Shown piece after piece: positions 1 through 8,386 of a stretch of DNA of 64,000 nucleotides. Positions within the stretch are counted from its first letter, which is position 1; the number at the start of each line of letters is the position of its first letter. The DNA comes from JAIVGV01 sp032229975 (GTDB taxonomy: Bacteria > Acidobacteriota > Blastocatellia > Pyrinomonadales > Pyrinomonadaceae). The position numbers and the translations under genes are program-made. The notes under the pieces were generated by a model. The model was given only the letters and a program-made list of their open reading frames with translations. It was not told where the DNA came from and did no database searches. The stretch is taken from NCBI GenBank assembly GCA_032229975.1, contig JAVXVG010000003.1, positions 16,422 to 80,421 of the forward strand, in the 5' to 3' direction.

Positions 1-1586
1 CCGCCGATGGCTGCATCGATGGCGTCGATGTTAGCGCCGGGGTTGGTGCCGTCGGTTGCGCGTCCCGCGTAGGGACTTGAGGGGGCCAGTCTATAGTTGC
101 CGCCGGACAAGCCGACGAAGCCGAGAGTGTTTGCGTCAGCCGCGAAGAAGTTGTCCGCCGGATAGTTGTTCGGCGTCCACGGGCAGACGATGACGTTGCG
201 CGCAAACTGTCCGGTCGGCGCGTATTGATTCATCGCCGACGTTCCTTCGCCGCCGCCGTCGCCGAAGAAGCCGTAGTCGTTCTTCCAGACGATGTTGTTG
301 CGGAAGGCGAAGCCGTCGTTCGTAAATCCATGAACCGTGCCACCGCCGGCGACGGGAAAGTCGGAGAAGTAGGCGAGGGCCATGAAGCCCGTCTGAAAGA
401 CCGTGTTGTGCTCGACGACGAGGTTGACGCTGGAAGTGAAGAGGAGGAACGCGCCGCGACCGCCATAAGCCGCGCCGTTGATATCCTCAAAGACGTTGTT
501 GCGGATCGTCAAGTTCGCGCCGCGCAGCGAGGGCGCGTTGTTATCCTGATTGAGCACGTGCACGCCGGAGGCGGCGTGACGCACGATGTTGTTGGTGAAG
601 GTCACATCGCGCAAGGTGGCCCACGGCACTTGCCCGTCATCGTTGCGCAGGGAGAACATCAGCGCGAAGCCTTCCTGTCCGTCCTGCCAACTGTTCTCAA
701 GGACGTTGCCGTCGATGACGACGCGCTCGGCGCGCTTCAGCTCCAACAGATTCTTCGCCATCCACACGCCGCGCCATGCGGGTGGCTTGTAGATATAGTT
801 GCGCCGAATCTCGATGTCCGACGGATTAACGCCCGCGATGTATCCGGTGGCTCCGCCGAACATCACGTTCTCGCCCGCGCCTTCCAAGTAGTTGTTGACG
901 ATGTGGAAGGGGCCCGGCCCGTTCCAGCCGCAGATCGCTTGCGTGTCCTGCCCCGTGCCTTTGAAGTCCGAGACGTAGGAGTTGAGGATCGAGGTCTCGC
1001 CGCTATTGAGCGCGATGCCGCGCTTGAGCGGGGTGGCGGGCTCGCCGTGGATGTAGCAGCGATCGAAGGTCAGGTGGTGCGGAACTTTGTCGAGCGAGTT
1101 CTGCGCGCTCGTGCCGTCGCCGAGCTGTATGAGATCGCCGACGAGCGCGTCCGGCGTCTGCTTGCCGAACTCGACGCCGAGGAAACGAAAGTGATGTGCG
1201 CCGGACGCGGTGCGCAGGGCCGGTTCGTTCGCGCCGGGCGAGACGATCTTCGGCATCAGCGAAGAGTAAGCAGGCGAGACGCGCTGCCCGTCAGCCGGCA
1301 ACGAAGCGAGCGCGGACGACTGGATGGTGATGTAGTCGGCCCCGGCTTTGACCGGCAGCGTGATGGGCCCCACGTAGCTCGCGCCTGCGGCGAGCACGAT
1401 GGTATCGCCCGGCTGCGCCGCGTTGAGCGCAGCTTGCAGGTTGCCGCCCGCAGGCACGCTAAGCGTGGCGGCGCGGACGGAAGTCGCGGCGCACGCGCAG
1501 AGCACGCAGGCGACTGTGATGAAGAGGAACGATACGGGAGAGAAAGAGCGGAAGGCGCGAGACCCGTCGCGACGATTGATCAGCAT
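1..1586 (-). CDS. Secreted right-handed parallel beta-helix protein (3' end cut by window edge)
   Basis: At least 528 residues, reading off the left edge without a stop. The N-terminus has a basic stretch and a hydrophobic segment (about residues 17-35), read as an export signal; LCAC could be a weak lipobox, or cleavage could follow SVRA. Next comes the GGNLQAALNAAQPGDTIVLA signature of pectate-lyase-like beta-helix proteins, then repeating N-N-x-hydrophobic rungs such as NNYLEGAGENVMFGGA. It is clearly paralogous to the protein at 3935-5503 (shared FDRCYIHG, RGIALN, CGW motifs). The substrate is unknown; the fold occurs in polysaccharide lyases, epimerases and glycan-binding proteins. The ATG at 1586 is preceded by GTGGAG with 9-nt spacing, and that site overlaps a c-di-GMP riboswitch. 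The last visible residues resemble the C-terminus of the paralogue, so little may be missing. Confidence 0.85.
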   Translation of the reverse strand, partial: MLINRRDGSRAFRSFSPVSFLFITVACVLCACAATSVRAATLSVPAGGNLQAALNAAQPGDTIVLAAGASYVGPITLPVKAGADYITIQSSALASLPADGQRVSPAYSSLMPKIVSPGANEPALRTASGAHHFRFLGVEFGKQTPDALVGDLIQLGDGTSAQNSLDKVPHHLTFDRCYIHGEPATPLKRGIALNSGETSILNSYVSDFKGTGQDTQAICGWNGPGPFHIVNNYLEGAGENVMFGGATGYIAGVNPSDIEIRRNYIYKPPAWRGVWMAKNLLELKRAERVVIDGNVLENSWQDGQEGFALMFSLRNDDGQVPWATLRDVTFTNNIVRHAASGVHVLNQDNNAPSLRGANLTIRNNVFEDINGAAYGGRGAFLLFTSSVNLVVEHNTVFQTGFMALAYFSDFPVAGGGTVHGFTNDGFAFRNNIVWKNDYGFFGDGGGEGTSAMNQYAPTGQFARNVIVCPWTPNNYPADNFFAADANTLGFVGLSGGNYRLAPSSPYAGRATDGTNPGANIDAIDAAIG

Positions 1587-1597
1587 GTCCCAGAACT

Positions 1598-1690
1598 CCA
1601 CTTCGGTAGCCGGACGATCTCCCGTGGGCTCTAAGGAGACTCCTGGCTTTGCGTCCCTGCCTCGCGACAGGTTTGCCTTTAGTTCGGTGG
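1598..1690 (-). promoter_or_regulatory. c-di-GMP-I (GEMM) riboswitch, proximal copy
   Basis: On the minus strand the core reads GGCAAACC, then a CCTGTC/GGCAGG stem capped by a GCGA tetraloop, then GACGCAAAGCC. This is the architecture of the class-I c-di-GMP aptamer, with the same stem length, GNRA loop and GACGCAAAGCC block as the Vibrio Vc2 RNA as I recall it. A second helical region and the conserved-like GGCTACCGA follow. Closing bases CCAC (1687-1690) and GTGG (1598-1601) can pair as P1. The 3' strand of P1 is part of the GTGGAG ribosome-binding site (1596-1601) of the beta-helix gene starting at 1586. Translational control by ligand binding is therefore the natural inference. Confidence 0.88.
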
Positions 1691-1993
1691 TGGCGTCCGG
1701 CGCGCGGTGAGTCGCGACGGCGGACGCGTGACGTGTTCGACCTGACGTAGAGAGACGACACGCGTGAGCCATCGCGAATCGCGAAAGCGCGCACGGGGGC
1801 CCTCAAGCAGCGTAGCTACGACTTCGGGCTAAAAAATTCCGAGGCGTGGGTTGGTAAGGAAAGAAGGCAGGGAGGGAGTGAGACCACTCACAGATAAGGG
1901 AAGCGAGCTAGCAGTAGCCGCGACTGTCAAAGTCGCAAGCTGGCCCCGCCGCTAAAAAGCGAGCGCGAGTTGCAAAGTTGACAGCACTTCCCG
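1691..1993 (-). other. Leader segment between the two riboswitch motifs
   Basis: About 300 bases of the presumed 5' leader of the beta-helix gene. I see no credible gene on either strand. It contains a small GCGACT/AGTCGC hairpin around 1919-1936 and T-rich patches on the minus strand (for example near 1830), but no convincing stem followed by a U-tract. A factor-dependent terminator or an undetected third structure cannot be excluded. Confidence 0.4.
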
Positions 1994-2100
1994 GATCGCC
2001 TTCGGCAACCAGACAGTCTCTCTTGAATACTTCCAGATAAGAGAGACTCACGGCTTTGCGCCCCCGCCTCGCGACAGGTTTGCCCTTATCGTGTGCAATC
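1994..2100 (-). promoter_or_regulatory. c-di-GMP-I (GEMM)-like riboswitch, distal copy
   Basis: Second copy of the motif: GGGCAAACC, a CCTGTC/GGCGGG stem with GCGA tetraloop, then GGCGCAAAGCC, a GTCTCTC/GAGAGAC P2 hairpin and GGTTGCCGA. Flanks GATTGC (2095-2100) and GCGATC (1994-1999) form a 6-bp P1. It differs from the proximal copy where the conserved block reads GG instead of GA before CGCAAAGCC. It lies about 60 nt downstream of a sigma70-like promoter and about 300 nt upstream of the proximal copy, so both would sit in the same transcript. Confidence 0.8.
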
Positions 2101-2164
2101 GTCAGGTGAATGAAAAGATCGGCTTGATGAACTGTCGCCGGTAACGTTTCCGACGACTGAATTC

Positions 2165-2194
2165 AATCTAGCGGTTCGCGGCGACGTTTGTCAA
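2165..2194 (-). promoter_or_regulatory. Sigma70-like promoter for the riboswitch leader
   Basis: On the minus strand a perfect -35 hexamer TTGACA (2189-2194), an 18-bp spacer and a -10 hexamer TAGATT (2165-2170) lie just after the gene ending at 2292. The spacer is within the usual range. Predicted start of transcription is near 2158, about 60 nt before the distal riboswitch. The surrounding DNA is A/T-rich compared with the coding regions. Confidence 0.6.
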
Positions 2195-2291
2195 CAATCA
2201 TTTTTTTCGCACTTTTTGGCTGGAAAACAGCGATTTTCAAGCATCTGCGTGTAGCCCGCAGGCGACAAACGAAGGGATGCGGATCGCTTGC

Positions 2292-3860
2292 TCAACGTGT
2301 CGCCGCAGAGCTAGGCCAAGCGTCACCCGCGCGTCGCTTGGCGAAGTAGATTTGATAGCCTCCTTGATCTCTCACGAGGTCATACTCAGCAAGCGTGCGT
2401 GCGACGTGATCGGCGAGCGCAGGCTCGCTCTCGCGCCAGCCTTTGAAGTTCTCGCCGTAGATTTCTTCCACCACGATCACGTCGGGACGTATGCCGGTGT
2501 AATAACCGAGCCGCGTGTCGTCGAGAAGGTTGCGGTCGAAGCCGAGACCGAAGCCGATGTCGCCGCTCGCCATGATCGTCGTCTGCGGCGTCGTGTGCTC
2601 GCGAAGGAACGCGACGGCAGGCCCATAGCCTTGTTGCATCGTGTTCACCTTCATGCGATAGAGCAGCCCGCCCGCTTGCACGACGAGCAGCGCACTGACC
2701 GAGAGCGCGAGCAGCCAGCGCGGCACTGCGCGTTGTCGCCAGCACCACAACAACCAGACGGCGAGCACGGCTGTGTAGAGCGGCACAATGTGGACGAGAT
2801 AGTAGTAGAGCTTCTGCCCATCCACGATTGAGAGCGCGACGAAATAGATCGCGATGAGCACGAGCAGCACGCGCACGTGACGCTCTGCGCGCAAGCGTCG
2901 CACGAAGATCGCGCCTGCGAGCGCGACAACATAAGCGACGAGCACGAGGCTCTTCAGCACGATGGGCCCCCTATGGCCCGCCGAGTGCGCGCCGAGCCCG
3001 TAAGAGGTCGCGTAGCGTCGCGTGATCTCCCACTTCAAGCCGAGCCACGGATGCGTCAGCGCCGACGCGCGCCCGCCCGTCGTCGCGTTTCCTTTGAACT
3101 GCGAGATGAAGTTCTGCGGGTCTTCGCTGATGTATGCGCCCCAACCGAGCGCGCCGACGAAGTAAGGCGCGGCTGCCACAACGATGTGTCGCCAGTTCAG
3201 GCGCGTGCGATCAAAATGAAGCGTGACGAAGAGCAGGCCGAGGAAGGTCAACGTGCCGCCGTGCGGATGCGTGAGGCCGCTCATGCAAGTTAACGCTTGA
3301 CTCGCGAAGAGGGCGAGCATGAGTCTGCGCTCGCGCAACGTCATGTATGTGGCGTAGGCGCACAAGCCGAGCGACGCGCTCATCATGTCCATGCGACCGA
3401 ACGAGGCGGCGCTGATGAAGAGGTAATCGACCGCGAGCAGCGCAACCGCGAGTAGCGCGAGCGACACGTCGCGCGACAGTCTCTTGATGAAGACGTAAAA
3501 AGCTGCGAGCGCAAGGAGGCCCCACGCAGTTTCCAGCAGTCGCGTCTTGAGCAAACTGAAGCCGAAGAGCTTGTACCAAGCAGCTTCAGTCACAAGACCG
3601 ATCGGCATCACCCAGTAAGTATGACGTTCGATGCCTTGCAGCCACGACTCGCCCGTGCGCAGGATGGTCGTGCCCATGAAGCCGTGCGCGGCGAGATTCC
3701 AAGCGGGGTTGGCGAACCACGCCTCATCGCTCCACGGGCGTTTCGTGAGCGCGCTTCCGACGGCGAGCGCGACGTACACAAGCGCGACAAAGAAGAGCGC
3801 GATGCGTCGGATGCGTGCGCGATCGAGCGGCGAGGCGAACTGATCCTGCGTGTCGTTCAT
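2292..3860 (-). CDS. GT-C-type membrane glycosyltransferase (ArnT/PMT-like)
   Basis: 522 residues, strongly hydrophobic with roughly ten membrane segments. After the first helix (about residues 19-37) the loop reads RPWSDEAWFANPAWNLAAHG; an acidic pair in the first extracytoplasmic loop is the metal/catalytic signature of polyprenyl-phosphate-dependent GT-C enzymes. The family moves a sugar from a lipid-phosphate donor on the outer face of the inner membrane. The C-terminal soluble tail (about 400-522) resembles the periplasmic domain of such proteins. Donor and acceptor cannot be read from sequence. ATG start at 3860; it follows the beta-helix gene at 3935 by 74 bp in the same orientation. 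Confidence 0.75.
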   Translation of the reverse strand: MNDTQDQFASPLDRARIRRIALFFVALVYVALAVGSALTKRPWSDEAWFANPAWNLAAHGFMGTTILRTGESWLQGIERHTYWVMPIGLVTEAAWYKLFGFSLLKTRLLETAWGLLALAAFYVFIKRLSRDVSLALLAVALLAVDYLFISAASFGRMDMMSASLGLCAYATYMTLRERRLMLALFASQALTCMSGLTHPHGGTLTFLGLLFVTLHFDRTRLNWRHIVVAAAPYFVGALGWGAYISEDPQNFISQFKGNATTGGRASALTHPWLGLKWEITRRYATSYGLGAHSAGHRGPIVLKSLVLVAYVVALAGAIFVRRLRAERHVRVLLVLIAIYFVALSIVDGQKLYYYLVHIVPLYTAVLAVWLLWCWRQRAVPRWLLALSVSALLVVQAGGLLYRMKVNTMQQGYGPAVAFLREHTTPQTTIMASGDIGFGLGFDRNLLDDTRLGYYTGIRPDVIVVEEIYGENFKGWRESEPALADHVARTLAEYDLVRDQGGYQIYFAKRRAGDAWPSSAATR

Positions 3861-3934
3861 GCGTTCGTCTTCGTTTAAGAGTGTGATGATTGAAGGGCGA
3901 CGGGCCAGCGTTGGATCGTTGAGCGTCTAACGTT

Positions 3935-5503
3935 TCAAGTCTGCGGCAGCTCATCGACCTGCGCGCCGATTGATGGGCCGCTCGCCGTCGTTCGACGCAA
4001 ACTGCTATTAGCGCGCAAGTGAAAATCGCCCGCGCGCCAGTTGACGAAGCCAACTTCATCGAGCGTGGAGGGATAGACGTTGCGTCCCGCGCCCGCGAAC
4101 GCGACGCCGCCGACGATGGCGTTGTCCGAGATGGCCGCGCCGGGGAAAAAGAAGTGCACGGCGTCGGCATCGGGCGCGCGCCCGTCGCCGTGAAAACCAT
4201 AGTCGTTGTGCTTGACGATGTTTCGACGAAAGACGAAGCCCGTCGTCGGCTGGCCGAAGGCGGTGGTAATGCTGCCCGACGTGATGATCGTGTTCTGCTC
4301 GACGGTGAGCGTGTCCCACTGCGTCACGACGAGGAACTTGCCACCCGCGCCGAAGCGCGCGTCCACGTCCGTGAAGAGGTTGTTGCGAATCGTCAGACGA
4401 TGGCCGCCGCGCCCCTCCGCGCCGTAAGCCTGAAAGCAGTTAGCCGCGCCTCGCACGACGTTGTTGATGAACTCGACATCCTCGACCGTCGCGTCCGGCA
4501 CTTGCCCGCCCTCATCGCGCACCGTGAAGAGAACGGCAGTTCCGTCCTGCGCGCTGGCCCAAGTGTTCGTGAACAGGTTCGACTCGACGTGCACGCGCCG
4601 CGCGTTCTTCAACTCAAGATGATTCTTCACCGACCAGCCTTCGTCGCGCCAGTTGAGCGGCTTGTTGAAGTGGTTACCGCTAACGATGATGTCCGAAGGC
4701 ACGACTTTCAGTCGCGTCGTCGCGCCACCGAACATAACGCCTTCGGCGGCAGCCTCGATGTAGTTGTTCGTGATCTCGAAAGGGCCCGTGCCGCCCCAGC
4801 CGCACAGGGCCTGACTCTCTTCGCCGCGCCGCTTGATGTCCGCGAAGTAGCTGTTCGCGATCTTCACTGCACGCGCGTTCAAGGCGATGCCGCGTCGTTG
4901 TCCATCTTTCGGATCGCCGTGGATGTAGCAGCGATCAAACTCGATGTCGTGCGGCAGCGCATCGAGCGACTCTTCCTGACCCGTGCCAAGCTCGATGATG
5001 TTGCCTTGCCCGCCGACGGTCGCGCCGAACTCGACGGCGACGAAACGGAAGTGATGCGCGCCCGGTGCGGCAGCGACGACCGGCGAGCCCGCAACGCCGC
5101 CGACTAATTTCGGCAGCGCGTTGGCATACTTTGCAGGATCGATCCGCTCACCCGTCGCAGGCAGTTGCGCGTCGGCGGCGGACGAGCGCACGGTGATGAA
5201 GTTTGCGCCCGCTTTGTTCGGCAGCCGGAACGCGCCGTGATAGGTTGCGCCCGCCGCCAGCATAATCGTGTCGCCGGCGCGCGCGCGTTCGAGCGCGGCT
5301 TGCAGGTCGCCGCCCGCGCGCACGTTGATGATGGATGCGCTCGTTTGATCGCTCGTCGGCGTTGCATCATCGCCTTGCGTCGCGCGGCGCGGCCGCACGT
5401 GCTGGCCCGCGCAAGCCGCGGCGAAGATAATGATGAGCGCTACGACGCTCAAACTGATCTGCCGGACTCGACGCCGCGCTCTCGTCTTCAACATGGACTT
5501 CAC
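3935..5503 (-). CDS. Exported parallel beta-helix protein, paralogue of the gene at 1-1586
   Basis: 522 residues. A basic N-terminus and hydrophobic helix (about 15-31) end in FAAACAGQ, a possible but non-canonical lipobox, so it may be a lipoprotein. GGDLQAALERARAGDTIMLA starts the beta-helix domain; rung motifs include FDRCYIHGDPKDGQRRGIAL and NNYIEAAAEGVMFGGA. I find no DPHD motif of mannuronan C5-epimerases (ALPHD is present instead). The best start is GTG at 5503, overlapping the stop of the methyltransferase gene as GTGA, which implies translational coupling; ATG at 5494 is the alternative. Unlike its paralogue it has no riboswitch leader. A role in binding, cleaving or epimerising the exported glycan is inferred from fold and context. 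Confidence 0.82.
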   Translation of the reverse strand: MKSMLKTRARRRVRQISLSVVALIIIFAAACAGQHVRPRRATQGDDATPTSDQTSASIINVRAGGDLQAALERARAGDTIMLAAGATYHGAFRLPNKAGANFITVRSSAADAQLPATGERIDPAKYANALPKLVGGVAGSPVVAAAPGAHHFRFVAVEFGATVGGQGNIIELGTGQEESLDALPHDIEFDRCYIHGDPKDGQRRGIALNARAVKIANSYFADIKRRGEESQALCGWGGTGPFEITNNYIEAAAEGVMFGGATTRLKVVPSDIIVSGNHFNKPLNWRDEGWSVKNHLELKNARRVHVESNLFTNTWASAQDGTAVLFTVRDEGGQVPDATVEDVEFINNVVRGAANCFQAYGAEGRGGHRLTIRNNLFTDVDARFGAGGKFLVVTQWDTLTVEQNTIITSGSITTAFGQPTTGFVFRRNIVKHNDYGFHGDGRAPDADAVHFFFPGAAISDNAIVGGVAFAGAGRNVYPSTLDEVGFVNWRAGDFHLRANSSLRRTTASGPSIGAQVDELPQT

Positions 5504-6351
5504 GCCGCGTCAACCTTGCGCTCGAAGACGAACTCGTTGCAGCCGAGTCCGACGCCGCCGCAGCGCAGCTTCGTGAGCGTGAAGCCGCGCGTCTTGTAGA
5601 AATCGAAAATCTCTTCGGGCGCGGCCACCTCGTAAGGATGGCCGCCGACCCAATCGATGATGTCACGCCAGTGGCTCATGCCGCGATCTCCCTCGCCGTA
5701 GCGCGTCCAAGTGCGCGCGTATTCCTGTGGTCTTCCACGAAGCAGCGCGCGCAACGCGCCCTTCCCTTCTTCGGGCGCGCTCACGGCTAGCGCGAAGGGC
5801 GCGCGCAAGGGGCGCGGCAGGCGATTGTAGGTTCGCTTGATCCACATCCAGCGTCGCGCCTGCGTGCCCGTGTCGTTGTAGATGGCGACGAAGAACTTGC
5901 CACCCGTAGCGACGGGCCACGCGGCGTTCGCGAGCGCGCTCCACATCGCGCCCGTGTGATGCAGCACGCCCCACGAGTAAACCACGTCGAAGAGCCCGAG
6001 CGAGCGCATGTAAGTCTCGTCGAGCGCAGAGCCTTCTTCAATCGTCCAGCTTGAGTCTTCGTCGAAGTAGCGTCGGCGCAGCTCGCGCGTGCAGGCCACT
6101 GATTGCGGATCGTAGTCGAAAGAGTGGACGCGCGCGCCTAAGCGTCGCGCCGCCAGACTGAACAAGCCGCTGCCCGAACCGATGTCAAGGAAACTGCGGC
6201 CGTGCAAGTCCGCGACTTCGAGCATACGTTTCAGAGATTCTTCGGCAGTCGTGATCCTTTGCTCGTCGAGCAGCTCAAGGAAGCGCGACCAGTTCGCGCC
6301 GAACTCGAACCGCTCACCGCGCGCCAACTCACCCGCGTGCGTCGTACTCAT
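5500..6351 (-). CDS. Class I SAM-dependent methyltransferase
   Basis: 283 residues. Motif I is FLDIGSGSGLFSLAA (about residues 54-68), followed by an acidic strand end (HSFDYD) and FDVVYSWGVLHH at motif IV, the normal order of a Rossmann-fold methyltransferase. The ATG at 6351 is preceded by GGAGAG with 9-nt spacing, favouring it over the in-frame TTG at 6360. The C-terminal half has an extra region rich in basic and aromatic residues. In this locus a sugar O-methyltransferase is the likely role, but the substrate is not readable. It overlaps the downstream beta-helix gene by 4 nt. Confidence 0.83.
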   Translation of the reverse strand: MSTTHAGELARGERFEFGANWSRFLELLDEQRITTAEESLKRMLEVADLHGRSFLDIGSGSGLFSLAARRLGARVHSFDYDPQSVACTRELRRRYFDEDSSWTIEEGSALDETYMRSLGLFDVVYSWGVLHHTGAMWSALANAAWPVATGGKFFVAIYNDTGTQARRWMWIKRTYNRLPRPLRAPFALAVSAPEEGKGALRALLRGRPQEYARTWTRYGEGDRGMSHWRDIIDWVGGHPYEVAAPEEIFDFYKTRGFTLTKLRCGGVGLGCNEFVFERKVDAA

Positions 6352-6412
6352 CTGCGACAACTCTCCATGTTTCGATCTGAACGCGCCATCAATCGACGCG
6401 CCTTCCGGTCAA

Positions 6413-7048
6413 CTAACTCTTCCGGTAATGCAAATGATAATAGATGAGCTTGACGTACTCGCCCGCGACCATGCGCCAGCCCGCCGCGCTCTCCCACCAT
6501 GTCCACGGCGAAGGCGATTGCGCGACCGTGGCCGGTTCTAAACTGACGACGATGCCGCTTCCCTCGAACGCGCGTTGGAGCGTCCACCACGCACGCCGCG
6601 AATGATAGCCGGAGGTGACGACGACGATCGATCGCCAACTGCGTGCGCGTGCGTAAGCGGCGAGCGTCGCTGCTTCATCGTAGGTGCTCGACACGCTGCC
6701 GGGCGCGACCTCTATCGACTGCGGCGGCACGCCCGCGCGCGTCAAAGTTTCCTGCGCGCGCTCGACGAAGAGCATCGTGCGCCCGCGCTCCTGCGACCAA
6801 CCGCCCGGCTCCGTGTCGTTCGTCAAAACGACGCGCGGCGCGCGCCCCGCTTTGAACAGCTCGGCGGCAAACTCCGCGCGCTCTCGATAGACTTCGCTGC
6901 CGCTCAAGACCGCGATGGCATCCGCGCGCTCGACCGCAGGCACGCGCACGATCAATGCTTGCGCCGCCGCCCAAGCCAGCATGATCGAGAAGCAAGGCAG
7001 AAGAATGAGCGATGAAATCTTGATCGCCGCGCGTCGCCGTCTCTTCAT
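6413..7048 (-). CDS. DUF218 / YdcF-ElyC-SanA-like membrane-anchored protein
   Basis: 211 residues with one N-terminal transmembrane helix (about 10-30) and a DUF218 domain. Recognisable motifs are AIAVLSGSEVYRERAEFAAE, VVLTNDTEPGGWSQE, and SSTYDEAATLAAYARARSW followed by VVVTSGYHSRRA. E. coli relatives (SanA, ElyC, YdcF) are linked to envelope integrity and undecaprenyl-lipid metabolism, but the biochemical activity is not established. ATG at 7048 lies between the algD-type gene and the methyltransferase. The location suggests a role in lipid-carrier or envelope homeostasis during glycan synthesis (inference). Confidence 0.8.
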   Translation of the reverse strand: MKRRRRAAIKISSLILLPCFSIMLAWAAAQALIVRVPAVERADAIAVLSGSEVYRERAEFAAELFKAGRAPRVVLTNDTEPGGWSQERGRTMLFVERAQETLTRAGVPPQSIEVAPGSVSSTYDEAATLAAYARARSWRSIVVVTSGYHSRRAWWTLQRAFEGSGIVVSLEPATVAQSPSPWTWWESAAGWRMVAGEYVKLIYYHLHYRKS

Positions 7049-7072
7049 CCTTCATCCTTCAACGTTCCGCCT

Positions 7073-8386
7073 TCACCAGCAGATGCCCTCGTAGTCGCCG
7101 CCGGTCGTGCGTCCCTCGAAGAGCCGGACGAGATCGATGATCGTCTGGCCCTCGCGCGCAAGCGTCGCGATCTCGCGAAACTCTTCGGCGCGATTTCCGA
7201 TGAGCAACACGTCCGATGCTTCGACCACTTCATTGATCTCAACGCGCATCAGTTGCGAGATGTGCGGTATCTCGCGCTCGATGTAATCCTTGTTCGCGCC
7301 GAACAAGCGCGCGAGTTGCACGTCGCGATCATAGATAGCGAGTTGCATGCCTTTGCCGATCAGAGTTTCGATCAAGCTGACCATCGGCGACTCGCGCAGA
7401 TCGTCCGTGCCTGCCTTGAAGCTGAAGCCAAGCACGCCGACTCTGCGCTTGCCCGTCGCCAAAACCATCTCGACCGCGCGCTCGATCTGCCGGCGATTGC
7501 TCGGCAAGACGGACGCGAGCAAGGGCACTTCAACGTCAAGCTCCTTCGCCTTGTAGTTGATCGCGCGCAAATCTTTCGGCAGGCACGAGCCGCCGAAGGC
7601 GAAGCCCGGCTTCAAATAGTAAGGCGACAGATTCAGCTTCGTGTCCTCGCAGAAGACGCGCATCACTTCATGGCTGTCTATGCCGAGAGGTTTGCAGACG
7701 TTGCCGATCTCGTTGGCGAAGGCCACCTTCACGGCATGAAAACAGTTGCACGCATACTTGACCATCTCTGCGGTCTGCACGCTGACGACATGGAGCGGCG
7801 CATCGATGTGCGCGTAGAGGCGGCGCAAGAGCGCACTGGTCTCTTCTTCATCCGCGCCGATGATGGTGAAGGGCGGCGCGTAGAAGTCTTTCAGCGAAGT
7901 GCCCTCGCGCAAAAATTCCGGATTGACGCAGACGCCGAAGTCACGTCCCGCGCGCTTGCCCGAATAGACTTCGAGCGTAGGCACGACGACCTCCGCGACC
8001 GTGCCCGGCAGCATCGTGCTGCGCATGACGACGGTGTGCCGCGTCTTCTTCTTCTCCAACGCCGCGCCGATCTCCTGACACACGCGCTTGATGTAAGAGA
8101 GATCGAGCGCGCCCGACGCGCGGCTCGGCGTGCCGACGCAGACGAGCGAGAGATCGGACGCGAGAACCGCTTCCGCCGCGTCCGTCGTCGCGCGCAGGCG
8201 GCCCGCCGCGATCATCTCGGCGATCAGTTCGCCGATGCCCGCCTCGACGATGGGACTCTTGCCCGCGTTGATGATCTCGATCTTCGTCGCGTTCACGTCC
8301 GCACCCGTGACCTCGTGCCCGTCGCGCGCGAAGCACGCCGCCGAGACGCAGCCGACGTAACCTAATCCGAATACGCTTAGTCTCAT
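7073..8386 (-). CDS. algD: GDP-mannose 6-dehydrogenase (UDP-Glc/GDP-Man dehydrogenase family)
   Basis: 437 residues, the length of Pseudomonas AlgD. The N-terminal NAD domain starts MRLSVFGLGYVG. The catalytic cysteine is in FGGSCLPKD (about residue 266). The middle has GVLGFSFKAGTDDLRESP, and the protein ends EGICW like AlgD, which separates it from most UDP-glucose dehydrogenases. It oxidises GDP-mannose in two NAD-dependent steps to GDP-mannuronate, the alginate precursor. The ATG at 8386 overlaps the stop of the membrane protein upstream (ATGA). I see no alg8/alg44 homologues here, so mannuronate is probably used by the local GTs rather than by an alginate synthase. Confidence 0.9.
   Translation of the reverse strand: MRLSVFGLGYVGCVSAACFARDGHEVTGADVNATKIEIINAGKSPIVEAGIGELIAEMIAAGRLRATTDAAEAVLASDLSLVCVGTPSRASGALDLSYIKRVCQEIGAALEKKKTRHTVVMRSTMLPGTVAEVVVPTLEVYSGKRAGRDFGVCVNPEFLREGTSLKDFYAPPFTIIGADEEETSALLRRLYAHIDAPLHVVSVQTAEMVKYACNCFHAVKVAFANEIGNVCKPLGIDSHEVMRVFCEDTKLNLSPYYLKPGFAFGGSCLPKDLRAINYKAKELDVEVPLLASVLPSNRRQIERAVEMVLATGKRRVGVLGFSFKAGTDDLRESPMVSLIETLIGKGMQLAIYDRDVQLARLFGANKDYIEREIPHISQLMRVEINEVVEASDVLLIGNRAEEFREIATLAREGQTIIDLVRLFEGRTTGGDYEGICW

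Noticed and set aside
225..1634. Long plus-strand open frame opposite the beta-helix gene
   Set aside because: Arginine/valine/alanine-rich translation without motifs; the minus strand encodes a clear beta-helix protein. The same applies to long plus-strand frames at 4019-5107, 7253-8365, 14173-15357, 28368-29804, 37137-38876 and 49466-51115, which arise from high GC.
3935..5503. Assignment of the beta-helix protein as mannuronan C5-epimerase (AlgG)
   Set aside because: Context with algD is suggestive, but the DPHD catalytic motif is not found in either beta-helix protein.
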